Shown here: one piece after another, positions 8,976 through 15,888 of the stretch
Numbering within the stretch: position 1 is the first letter of the stretch
How the letters are laid out: each line of letters opens with the position of its first letter
Origin: PALSA-693 sp963729695
GTDB lineage: Bacteria > Actinomycetota > Acidimicrobiia > Acidimicrobiales > Palsa-688
Reading direction: 5' to 3'
Length of the DNA stretch: 64,000 nucleotides
Assembly: GCA_963729695.1 (NCBI GenBank)
Contig: CAVSOT010000004.1
Coordinates: 372,001-436,000 of the forward strand
Program-made: the position numbers and the translations under genes
The notes under the pieces: model-generated
The model's database searches: none
What the model saw: the letters and a program-made list of their open reading frames with translations, nothing else
What the model was told of the DNA's origin: nothing

Positions 8976-9362
8976 GTGCCGACGATCGAAGATGCGGCCC
9001 GGATCGCTGCCGGCCTGCCGGGTGTGAGCGAGGGCGAGCGGCACGGCAACCCGACCTGGTTTGTGGGCGGCAAGGCGTTCGCGTGGGATCGCCCCTTCAG
9101 CAAGGCGGATATTCGACGCTATGGCCAGGACGAACCTCCGGCCGGGCCGATCCTGGCCGTCGCAGTAGCCGATCTCGACGAGAAGGAAGCCGTGTTGGCT
9201 TCCAGTTCCGAAGCCGTGTTCACCATTCCCCATTTCAACGGCTACGCCGCCGTGCTCATCCAACTCCAAGGCGTGGCCAAGCGGGAGCTCGCCGAACTGA
9301 TCACCGACGCCTGGATGATTCATGCCCCCGCTCACCTCCGGGACGGGTTCAACGACGGCTGA
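8976..9362 (+). CDS. MmcQ/YjbR-like protein
   Basis: The 128-residue protein matches the small MmcQ/YjbR (CyaY-like fold) family: an N-terminal PGVSEGERHGNPTWFVGGKAF block (in two parts, SEGERHGNPTWF and VGGKAF), a central strand region, and a C-terminal WMIHAPAHL typical of the group. Some members bind DNA; the role is usually unknown. GTG at 8976 gives the normal family start. The frame runs on upstream only through a 9-bp triplicated repeat (gcgcctatc, about 8940-8968), which is not coding-like. The gene ends just before the palindromic repeat cluster. Confidence 0.82.
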   Translation: MPTIEDAARIAAGLPGVSEGERHGNPTWFVGGKAFAWDRPFSKADIRRYGQDEPPAGPILAVAVADLDEKEAVLASSSEAVFTIPHFNGYAAVLIQLQGVAKRELAELITDAWMIHAPAHLRDGFNDG

Positions 9363-9396
9363 ATGGTTTCCAGAAAGCTCAGCCGACCGGCATGGG

Positions 9397-9643
9397 TTTA
9401 CTGACGGTTCTCGCGTGCCACCGCGCTGGGATCTTTTCAAAAAGGGTCAGTAAACCGCGCCCCGTCCGTTTTTACTGACCGTTTTTGGGCGTGATCACGC
9501 TCAGATTTTTCTGAAAACGGTCAGTAAACGTGGCCCACGACCCACCCGATCGTTTTACTGACCGTTTTTTGGCGTCACCTCGCTCAGATTTTTTCAAAAA
9601 CGGTTAATGAACCGCGCCGCGACCGTTTTTACTGACCGTTTTT
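9397..9643. repeat. Palindromic repeat cluster A (TTTACTGACCG family)
   Basis: Seven copies of an ~17-bp unit close to TTTTTACTGACCGTTTTT alternate in orientation: forward at about 9397-9409, 9468-9486, 9552-9570 and 9625-9643; reverse (AAAACGGTCAGTAAA type) at 9439-9454, 9514-9530 and 9596-9611. Each forward/reverse neighbour pair can fold into an AT-rich hairpin, some ending in a T run. The forward copies recur every ~70-85 bp, and the spacers also resemble each other (ggcgt..acgctcagattttt). The cluster sits between convergent genes, as does the second cluster at 29667-29875. It could act as a bidirectional terminator or be a REP/MITE-like element. Confidence 0.85.
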
Positions 9644-10059
9644 GGCCGGGTGGAGGGGACGGGCTGGGGGGAGGGAGGGACCCGGCGGAGGACGGATCCG
9701 GCGGAGGACGGATCCGGCGGAGGACGAACCGGGCGGAGGACGAACCGGGCGGCCCGGAGGCCGGGGGAAGGGGGCCCAGGCCGGGGCGGGCCAGGCCGGG
9801 GTGGGACGGGCCAGGGTGGGACCGGGCCGAGGGGACCGGGTCGGGCGGCCCGGGTAGGGGGGCGGGAACCTGCGATCAGGTGGCCAGAGTGCGGACCGAG
9901 GTGCGGGGCCGAGCATGGAAGGTTAGGAAACTTCAAGCTGGCCGGGGTGGCGCTGGCTCCGCTCGGCAAGGACATCGTGTCGACAAGAGACCGGCGCGCC
10001 GTGGACGCAAATGGTGTCCTTCTAACCACTCACCTGGACCGGCGGCCAGGGGCCGGATC
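9644..10059. other. GC-rich low-complexity intergenic DNA with 16-bp tandem repeat
   Basis: No gene is evident. Four tandem units of CCGGCGGAGGACGGAT (the last two with GAAC at the end) occupy 9682-9745, followed by G-rich ggccggggcgggcc-type runs to about 9860. The rest, to the end of the amidohydrolase gene at 10060, shows nothing recognisable. Proline/glycine-rich translations here are composition artefacts. Confidence 0.6.
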
Positions 10060-11229
10060 TCACTTGAGCCCGTACACCTTGGCGGCGTTATCGTGGAGGA
10101 CCTTCACCAGAACGTCCTCTGACACGCCTTGAAAGTTGGCCAGAATCGTGTCGCGCGGCCCCTGGACGCATTCGATCGTCTCGCACGGCGTCAGGCTCGT
10201 CGAGTGGGGGAAGTCCGACTCGAACATGAAGTTGTCCGGGTACAGATCGACGAGGCGGGCCACGTTGGCTTCGAACCAAAACGTGCCGTAGATCTGCCGC
10301 CGGAAATATTCGGACGGCACGAGCAGGTGTGGATACTTCTTGTGGAGGTTGTTGTTGAGGTATTGCCAGTCGAGCGTTTCGATGAGATAGGGGATGTAGC
10401 CCGACCCGCTCTCGACAGAGACGAACTTGAGTCTCGGGTAGTTCTCGCACAGTCCGCCGACGATCAGCTCGATGATGCACCTGGCGTTGCCCAGGAAGAA
10501 TGCGGCGGAGAAGCCAGCCCGGTCGAGGTCACCCATTTCGTCCAACTGCCCCGTACCAACCGTCTCGGTGTTGAACCCGATGTGGAAGCTCAGCGGCAAA
10601 CCCCGCTCCTGAGCCGCATTGAGGATGGGAGCCCAATGGTCATCCCGTAGACGCGGGAAGCCCAGTTTTTCGAACTCCCACCCGAAGTTGATACCCCGGT
10701 GGCCCATGGCCTGGCACCGGTCCAGCTCGCGGAGCGACTCGTCCACATCCCACCACGGGAGGTTCATGATCGGGATCAGCCGCTCGGGCGATTCGGCGGA
10801 GAATTCAGACTGGAAGTCGTTGTAGGCCCGGATGCAATCGAAACCCAACTCGGGCTCCATCCTGATGAAGGGTCGCGGGTGGAAGGCGATGACGTTCGGG
10901 TACAGCACCTGGCTGAACACGCCGTGGTGGTCCATCCACTCGAGGCGAGCCTTCGGGTCCCCGCCGGCTCGTCTGGCGTCCTCGTTTCGACTGTTGCCCC
11001 GAACGGATGCCAGCAGGTCGCACAGCTTGTCGCCGCCGCTGACCCAGGTTTGCACCTCGTTCCTGTGGTAGTCGCCGCCACGAGTGGCCACCACGTGCGG
11101 TGCCCTGTCTCCCCACTTGGCGCCGATGCGCCTGGTCCACAGATCCTCCGGCTCGGCCACGTGGGTGTCCACGTCGTGGAGCGGGACTCGGGCCAGCACG
11201 GACTCCACTGCGGTCGCTGCGTTCCCCAT
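10060..11229 (-). CDS. Amidohydrolase family 2 (ACMSD-like) metal-dependent hydrolase
   Basis: The protein starts its domain with DVDTHVAEPEDLW, the metal-binding HxxxP-type motif seen in the 2-amino-3-carboxymuconate semialdehyde decarboxylase branch. It later has SFHIGFNTE (metal His), FVSVESGSGYIPYLIE, and FMFESDFPHSTSLTP, which carries the catalytic Asp. Members decarboxylate or hydrolyse ring-type acids in the cytosol. ATG at 11229 fits the family length (~389 residues); the frame is open further up but non-homologous. It is intact, unlike the related genes at 41987, 54249 and 57929. Confidence 0.85.
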   Translation of the reverse strand: MGNAATAVESVLARVPLHDVDTHVAEPEDLWTRRIGAKWGDRAPHVVATRGGDYHRNEVQTWVSGGDKLCDLLASVRGNSRNEDARRAGGDPKARLEWMDHHGVFSQVLYPNVIAFHPRPFIRMEPELGFDCIRAYNDFQSEFSAESPERLIPIMNLPWWDVDESLRELDRCQAMGHRGINFGWEFEKLGFPRLRDDHWAPILNAAQERGLPLSFHIGFNTETVGTGQLDEMGDLDRAGFSAAFFLGNARCIIELIVGGLCENYPRLKFVSVESGSGYIPYLIETLDWQYLNNNLHKKYPHLLVPSEYFRRQIYGTFWFEANVARLVDLYPDNFMFESDFPHSTSLTPCETIECVQGPRDTILANFQGVSEDVLVKVLHDNAAKVYGLK

Positions 11230-11345
11230 GGTTTCATTGTGCCCGATGACCACCGCCGACGGTATCCCCGACCAGGTCCTCTGACGCCGATTGGGGGGTG
11301 GAGCGGCCCAGGGCAGCCAGAACGGGAATGCGGCCAGGCTCCCAG

Positions 11346-11370
11346 AAGTTGACAACAGTGTACTCAACTT
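11346..11370. promoter_or_regulatory. HAIR-like inverted repeat in front of the DnaJ gene
   Basis: The arms AAGTTGA (11346-11352) and TCAACTT (11364-11370) form a perfect 7-bp inverted repeat. Read as an HspR-associated inverted repeat (CTTGAGT-N7-ACTCAAG), the spacing of 7 is right, with 4/7 and 6/7 matches. A TTGACA hexamer (11349-11354) lies inside it, so a bound repressor would cover the promoter. The DnaJ start is 18 bp downstream. Confidence 0.5.
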
Positions 11371-11387
11371 TTGACGGAGGTGCGAGG

Positions 11388-12398
11388 GTGGCCGTGCAGG
11401 CCGATTGGATGGAAAGGGACCTATACGCGGTACTCGGTGTGGCGGAGGACGCGGACCACAAGACGATCAGTCGCGCCTACCGGAAGCTGGCCCGCGAGCT
11501 GCACCCGGACACCCATCCCGACGACCCGGCCGCCGCAGATCGGTTCAAAGAGGTCACCGCTGCCTACGACGTGATCGGTGACGAAGCCAAGCGGTCCGAG
11601 TACGACGAATTTCGCCGGGCCGTTGCTGGTCGCGCCTGGGGGCGCGACGCGGACGGGTGGGGCCGTGGCGATGGTACGTGGACTCGCGGGGACGGGCCCT
11701 GGAGTCCTGGCGACGAGGGCACGTGGACTCGCTTCGCGGGCGACGGGTTTCCGGGCGGAGACGGGACGTGGACGACATTCGACGCCTCGACGTGGAACAC
11801 CATCGACCCGGAAGACCTCGACGGCCTGCTCGGCAGCGTCCTGGGACGGACGTCCAGACGGGCTACGGCACCGCGGCGCGGCGCGGACCTGGAGGCCGTG
11901 CTCGCCCTCGATTTTGAGGACGCAGTCCACGGCTTGACGACGGAAGTGACGCTCAACGGAGCGGATGGATCGCGAACCTTCAAGGTCCGGGTCCCGGCCG
12001 GAGTGGACGACGGCCAGAGGATCCGCCTGGCGGGCAAGGGCGGCCCCGGCGTCAATGGCGGCCCTGCAGGCGACCTCTACGCGGTCGTTCGGGTCGGATC
12101 CCACCCGGTTTTCGGACGCCGCGACAAAGACCTGACGGTCGACGCTGAGATCAGCTGGCCGGAGGCCGTCCTCGGCGCCGAGATACAGGTGCCCACCCTG
12201 GACGGCCCGTCGGTGCGGGTCAGGGTCCCGGCCGGCACTCCACCCGGGCGGACCCTCAGGGTGCGGGGCCGCGGCGTGCAGACGAAGGGCGGTACCGGCG
12301 ACCTGCTGGTCGGCATCCGGCTGACCGTGCCGACCGACATCACCGACGAACAGCGCGACGCGGTCGAGGCGGTCGCCCAGGCCTTCACGACCGACTGA
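11388..12398 (+). CDS. DnaJ-class co-chaperone without zinc finger (CbpA-like)
   Basis: The 336-residue protein has an N-terminal J domain with the HPD motif at residues 39-41 and the YRKLARELHPD context. Next comes a Gly/Trp-rich linker (about residues 85-145) in which GDGTW-like units recur. The C-terminal substrate-binding domains include VRVPAGVDDGQRIRLAGKG and VRVPAGTPPGRTLRVRGRG, the usual DnaJ CTD signatures. No CxxCxGxG zinc-finger repeats are present. It would stimulate DnaK ATPase activity. GTG at 11388 follows GGAGG at 11376-11380. A HAIR-like site precedes it. The Trp-rich linker is unusual. Confidence 0.9.
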   Translation: MAVQADWMERDLYAVLGVAEDADHKTISRAYRKLARELHPDTHPDDPAAADRFKEVTAAYDVIGDEAKRSEYDEFRRAVAGRAWGRDADGWGRGDGTWTRGDGPWSPGDEGTWTRFAGDGFPGGDGTWTTFDASTWNTIDPEDLDGLLGSVLGRTSRRATAPRRGADLEAVLALDFEDAVHGLTTEVTLNGADGSRTFKVRVPAGVDDGQRIRLAGKGGPGVNGGPAGDLYAVVRVGSHPVFGRRDKDLTVDAEISWPEAVLGAEIQVPTLDGPSVRVRVPAGTPPGRTLRVRGRGVQTKGGTGDLLVGIRLTVPTDITDEQRDAVEAVAQAFTTD

Positions 12399-12450
12399 CC
12401 ACCTTCACGACCGACTGGCCAAACGCCCGACCGACTGGCCAAACGCCCGA
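12383..12450. repeat. Short direct repeats spanning the end of the DnaJ gene
   Basis: CTTCACGACCGACTG occurs at 12383-12397 and 12403-12417. CCGACTGGCCAAACGCCCGA is an exact 20-bp tandem at 12411-12430 and 12431-12450. The first copy includes the last codons and stop of the DnaJ gene. This looks like local slippage between two convergent genes. Confidence 0.75.
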
Positions 12451-12519
12451 CCGTTGGCCCGGTCCTCTCCCCCGACACCGCGACGCGGGATGGCAGGGCC
12501 ACATCGGTCGATGAGGTCG

Positions 12520-13353
12520 TCAGTCCTCAGCCTCCTCAGCTGGGGAAGACGGGTCGAGGTAGGCGTGAACTTCGGCCAGCAGGTCTTGCTCGCCGTGACC
12601 GCGGATGGCGATCCAGCCGGCGAGGAGGGGTCCGGCCGGGCGTCTCGCGTCCGGTTCATCCCCCGGGGTGCCGGGAATGCCGACCTCCACGGCGAGCCGG
12701 GCGGATTCGCCGGCGTCGAGCGCCAGCTCAGACGGGGACGCGGTGAGGGTGAACCTACCGGTCGCGGTAGCGACACAAGTGATGGTCGCCCGTTCGCGGT
12801 GATCGTTCTCGATGAGGAGCCCGGTCGTGGCGATGGAGTCGGGCACCCCTCGGACCTCGATGATCACCGGTCGGGTGGCCGCTGGGGTTCGCCCCTGGGC
12901 AGTCGGGTAGCCGAGCCAGGCGCCCGCGGCATCCATGATGTCCGTCAGGAACGCGGAGTAGAGGTCGGACAGCTCGGCCATGTAGGCCTGAAGGCGGCGT
13001 TGCATATAGGCCCGGGCCGATACCTCCAGCGCATCGGGCGCCAGTTGACCCCGGGCGGCCTCCTCGGCGATGGCCCGGTAGGCGGCCGCCGACCAGGCCT
13101 GCTCCTGGCTGACCCAGCCGGCGACGAGCTGGTACCACGCCCACCAGCCGGCGATGTCCTCGCCTTGCGGGATCTCCGGCAAAGGTGCGGGCGGGAGGGC
13201 AGGAACCCGGCCGAGGGGGAGCAGGCTGCGGAGGTACTCGTCGCGGTGGCGCAGCGCCAGCTGGAACGCGTTCGTGGCGAACCGGGCGGCGGCTTCGATC
13301 AGGCGCCCGTAGGCGCGAGACGAAGCGGCCACGTGATCGTCGCCGACGGCCAA
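12520..13353 (-). CDS. PKS-operon protein: helical domain plus beta-sandwich domain
   Basis: I do not recognise a named family. The 277-residue protein has a mostly helical N-terminal half. A block around residues 105-145 (EEAARGQLAPDALE and DLYSAFLTDIMDAAG) aligns with blocks in the proteins at 21125 and 21879: a small residue pair, G-x-L, then about 35 residues to an aromatic and Leu-rich FLT/LLT core. The C-terminal half alternates beta-like strands (VIIEVRGVPDSIATTG, ATITCVATATGRFTLTAS) with the spacing of an Ig-like sandwich. There is no signal peptide. It is the last gene of the PKS operon, 29 bp after the Cys/His-repeat gene. A structural or scaffold role is inference. Confidence 0.75.
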   Translation of the reverse strand: MAVGDDHVAASSRAYGRLIEAAARFATNAFQLALRHRDEYLRSLLPLGRVPALPPAPLPEIPQGEDIAGWWAWYQLVAGWVSQEQAWSAAAYRAIAEEAARGQLAPDALEVSARAYMQRRLQAYMAELSDLYSAFLTDIMDAAGAWLGYPTAQGRTPAATRPVIIEVRGVPDSIATTGLLIENDHRERATITCVATATGRFTLTASPSELALDAGESARLAVEVGIPGTPGDEPDARRPAGPLLAGWIAIRGHGEQDLLAEVHAYLDPSSPAEEAED

Positions 13354-13382
13354 GGTGCCGCCCGCCCCCTAGTAGCGGCCGC

Positions 13383-14435
13383 TCAACAACAGCAGGAGCA
13401 GGAGCAACCGGCCCGGTAGGTGTCGCACTCATTGGGGAGGACGGCAATGGCCACCACGATGGGCCGCACCAGACAGCCGCCGACCCGGACGGTGGCGTAC
13501 CCCACCTCGCAGCGGTCAACGTCGGGAAAGGCCTCGCGCTCGTCGATCAACCGGGTGACGAGGTCTTTTGCGGCCTCCTTGGCTGCGGCAGCTCGGCCGG
13601 ACGGCGCTTGGGGCTCCTCCTTCCGTTCTCCGCACACGATGTGGACCCCGAGTTCCAGCTTGGTGGTGCTGCACGGTTCCAACGTCAGCGGGCCGGTGGG
13701 TCGCAGAACGGTCGCCCAGGGCAGAACTCTTCCCCCCGAGGTGCGTACGTCGCTGACGTCGACCTCGACGTTCTCGCGGACTTTGCGGGTGTCGTTGGTG
13801 ATCTCGATGGGGACCACACGCAGCTCGCCACAGCGGGCGTAGACGATGATGTCGGCGTCCACGATGCAGCAGTCGCAACGGCAGTCTCGATGGTGGCGGC
13901 CACCGCACTCGTCACAGCCGTGGTGATAGCGGTCGCCGCATTCGTCGCAGCCGTGGTGCCGGTGTCCGCCGCATTCGTCGCAGTCGTGGTGCCGGCCGCC
14001 GCATTTCTCGCAGCCGTGGTGCCGGTGTCCGCCGCATTCGTCGCAGTCGTGGTGCCGGCCGCCGCATTTCTCGCAGCCGTGGTGATGGCGTCCGCCGCAT
14101 TCGTCGCAGCGCTCCTCTTCGTGGCGGCGGTGATGCCACCCTCCCGGTCCGGGCTCAGGGTATCCCGGCGGCCAGGCCGGGCCAGGGACCGAGCTAAGGG
14201 CCGGACCGCCCATGGTCGCCGGAGGGGCCGGCCAACCCATCTGCTGCGCCCGGGTCATCAGGTCTCCGTAGGCAGCCTGGTATCCCTGGCGGAAAGAGTC
14301 CATATAGGAGGGGAGGTCCATGAACTCCATGCGCTGGTTCTGGTGTGACCAGCCCCAATACGGGCGAGGTCCCTGCGGCGTCGGCTCGGCATCCCACCGA
14401 TAGTGGCGGCGGTGGTGACCTTTGGTTGCGTGCAT
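13383..14435 (-). CDS. Cys/His-rich repeat protein with beta-sandwich domain (PKS operon)
   Basis: This 350-residue protein is of unknown family. Residues ~1-105 are Pro/Tyr/Trp-rich with an amphipathic stretch (SYMDSFRQGYQAAYGDL). Residues 110-190 contain seven units of about 10-11 residues, each CxxCGG followed by two or more His (Cys at 110/113, 121/124, 131/134, 142/145, 152/155, 163/166, 174/177), then CRCDCC. A beta-rich domain follows (LRVVPIEITNDTRKVREN) and the chain ends in CSCSCCC. Such Cys/His density suggests metal binding or disulfide cross-linking. The DNA shows matching 30-36 bp repeats at about 13890-14115. The gene lies 19 bp downstream of its neighbour in the operon. Confidence 0.8.
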   Translation of the reverse strand: MHATKGHHRRHYRWDAEPTPQGPRPYWGWSHQNQRMEFMDLPSYMDSFRQGYQAAYGDLMTRAQQMGWPAPPATMGGPALSSVPGPAWPPGYPEPGPGGWHHRRHEEERCDECGGRHHHGCEKCGGRHHDCDECGGHRHHGCEKCGGRHHDCDECGGHRHHGCDECGDRYHHGCDECGGRHHRDCRCDCCIVDADIIVYARCGELRVVPIEITNDTRKVRENVEVDVSDVRTSGGRVLPWATVLRPTGPLTLEPCSTTKLELGVHIVCGERKEEPQAPSGRAAAAKEAAKDLVTRLIDEREAFPDVDRCEVGYATVRVGGCLVRPIVVAIAVLPNECDTYRAGCSCSCCC

Positions 14436-14454
14436 CGGGAAGCTCCTCTCAGGG

Positions 14455-15162
14455 TCAGGTCAGAAGATCGACGATGAAACGCTCGGTGACAAGGCGCGGC
14501 ATCACCCGGAAGTGGCGGTCCGCGGTCACCGTCGCAGGGGCAGTGATCTGGAAGTCCACTTGGGCCCAATCGCCCGGATTGATGGTGGGCGTCGGGTTGC
14601 TGAAGGTGACCGATCCCGCAGGGGTGGCGGCGGGCGCGGGCTCGACGGTGACGGCTCCCGTGCCGGCCACTTCCAGCACGCGGGGCGCCACCGCGATTTC
14701 GACGAGGGTCTCGTCGGGAATAGGGTTCACCGTGAAGGGGGTATTGCCCCGGTTCCGCACCACGATCGTGGCGTTGTGGATGCTGGAAGCGATGACACCC
14801 GTGAAGGTGAACTTGGCGGGGCCGAGCGCAGGGACCAGGGCGCTGGCGACGATGGCAGTTGCGGGGGCTGACAAAGGACCGACGGCGGTGTCCACCGAGA
14901 CGGTGGCGGTGTACACGCCGGCCGGTGTGACAGGAGATATCGACATGTTGAGGGCCAGCCGTCGGGTGGAGTTGGCCGGCACCGTGGTGCTCGAGGGCAG
15001 GGAGATGGTGCCGCTCTCGGGGGTCGGGAAGTTGACCAGCACCGAGCCGCCGTTGAGCCCGATGTCGCTGGGGGTGGAATTGCTGAGCCAAATTTCCCCC
15101 TGCATCTGATCCCGTTCACCGAATAGCAGGATGGGTACAGGGCTCTCGACCGTGAGTGGCAT
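14455..15162 (-). CDS. Tandem beta-sandwich (Ig-like) protein of the PKS operon
   Basis: The 235-residue protein consists of alternating short hydrophobic strands and Pro/Asn/Gly turns. It reads as two Ig-like or DUF11/NEW3-like sandwiches: residues ~1-115, with VPANSTRRLALNMSISP and AGVYTATVSVDTAVG, and ~120-235, with NATIVVRNRGNTPFTVNP and GDWAQVDFQITAPATV. There are no Cys, no signal peptide and no anchor. The pattern resembles the C-terminal halves of the 12520 and 21125 proteins and the middle of the 13383 protein, so the operon may encode several related strand domains that assemble together. It starts 10 bp after the stop of the repeat gene. Confidence 0.75.
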   Translation of the reverse strand: MPLTVESPVPILLFGERDQMQGEIWLSNSTPSDIGLNGGSVLVNFPTPESGTISLPSSTTVPANSTRRLALNMSISPVTPAGVYTATVSVDTAVGPLSAPATAIVASALVPALGPAKFTFTGVIASSIHNATIVVRNRGNTPFTVNPIPDETLVEIAVAPRVLEVAGTGAVTVEPAPAATPAGSVTFSNPTPTINPGDWAQVDFQITAPATVTADRHFRVMPRLVTERFIVDLLT

Positions 15163-15172
15163 CGCGGGCCGC

Positions 15173-15778
15173 TTACTCCTCGTCCGGCGGAATCACCCGC
15201 ACCCGGATACCGTGTCCTTCACCGAGACCGCGGTGGTGCTCCTCCGGGCGATGCTCGAACCACGGCGGCCCCTCGACCACCTGAGGATGGTGGGGGCTCT
15301 CGATGTTCTGCCCGGACTCCCCCGCATAGCTCACGCTCATCATCTCCATCCCGAACACGTGATAGGTGACGCGGTGATGGTAGGGATTCGTGACGCGGGT
15401 TTCCGGAAGGGGGGCCAGTCGCAACGTCTGGCAGGTGTCCACCGCCACGGGTTTGAGATCGATGTTCTCATTGAGCGTGACCGGCTTGAGATCGATGTTC
15501 TCATTGAGCGTGACCGGCTTGAGATCGATGTTCTCATTGAGGGTCACCGGCTTGAGAGCGATGTTCTCGTCGAGGGTCACCGTAAGCGGCTTGATTTCGA
15601 TCGGCTTGAGATCGATGTTCTCGTTGAGGGTCACCGTCACGGGCTTCAGCTCGATCGTCTCGTTTACGCCGATATTGTTGAGGCCTTGAATGTCGACATT
15701 GACCGTCGAGGTGACCTGACTGCTCGAACCGCCGTCGCCCCCGAATAGACCGCCAAAGATATCCCCCAAGAAGCTCAT
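15173..15778 (-). CDS. Repeat protein with 11-residue NENIDLKPV units (PKS operon)
   Basis: The 201-residue protein starts with a Gly-rich hydrophobic head (MSFLGDIFGGLFGG). It then has at least five copies of an 11-residue unit close to VTLNENIDLKP (about residues 35-105), in which alternating hydrophobics suggest a beta-solenoid or beta-strand stack. The C-terminal ~90 residues are His/Pro/Glu-rich with VTYHVFGMEMMSVSYAG. The matching 33-bp DNA repeats lie at about 15440-15660. ATG at 15778 overlaps the stop of the 37-residue gene (ATGA), which fixes the start. Family unknown; the repeat resembles structural or surface-fibre proteins, but this is only an impression. Confidence 0.8.
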   Translation of the reverse strand: MSFLGDIFGGLFGGDGGSSSQVTSTVNVDIQGLNNIGVNETIELKPVTVTLNENIDLKPIEIKPLTVTLDENIALKPVTLNENIDLKPVTLNENIDLKPVTLNENIDLKPVAVDTCQTLRLAPLPETRVTNPYHHRVTYHVFGMEMMSVSYAGESGQNIESPHHPQVVEGPPWFEHRPEEHHRGLGEGHGIRVRVIPPDEE

Positions 15779-15888
15779 GACACCCACCTCTGCCCGATCG
15801 ACGGTTTCGCGAACTGTAGCAGGAAGGCGCCCGGTTGAGCGGCGTAGCGCTCGAGCGTGGCCCGGCCGGCCGTTTGATCAGTTGTCAT
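15775..15888 (-). CDS. 37-residue small protein, coupled to PKS and repeat gene by ATGA overlaps
   Basis: ATG at 15888-15886 overlaps the PKS stop (TGA 15887-15885), and its own TGA (15777-15775) overlaps the ATG of the repeat protein. The 37 codons begin MTTDQTAGRATLERYAAQPG and end in IGQRWVS. Two perfect ATGA junctions are hard to explain unless this is translated. It lacks cysteine and a signal peptide; a short central amphipathic stretch (GAFLLQFAKP) could be a helix. Family and role unknown; a leader, chaperone-like or scaffold peptide for the operon is possible. Confidence 0.7.
   Translation of the reverse strand: MTTDQTAGRATLERYAAQPGAFLLQFAKPSIGQRWVS

Noticed and set aside
9397..9643. 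CRISPR array
   Set aside because: Repeat units alternate in orientation, are AT-rich short palindromes, and the spacers resemble each other; no cas gene is near.
9650..9860. Pro/Gly-rich protein encoded in GC-rich DNA
   Set aside because: All frames are open because of the 16-bp tandem repeat and G-runs; there is no ribosome-binding site or conserved motif.
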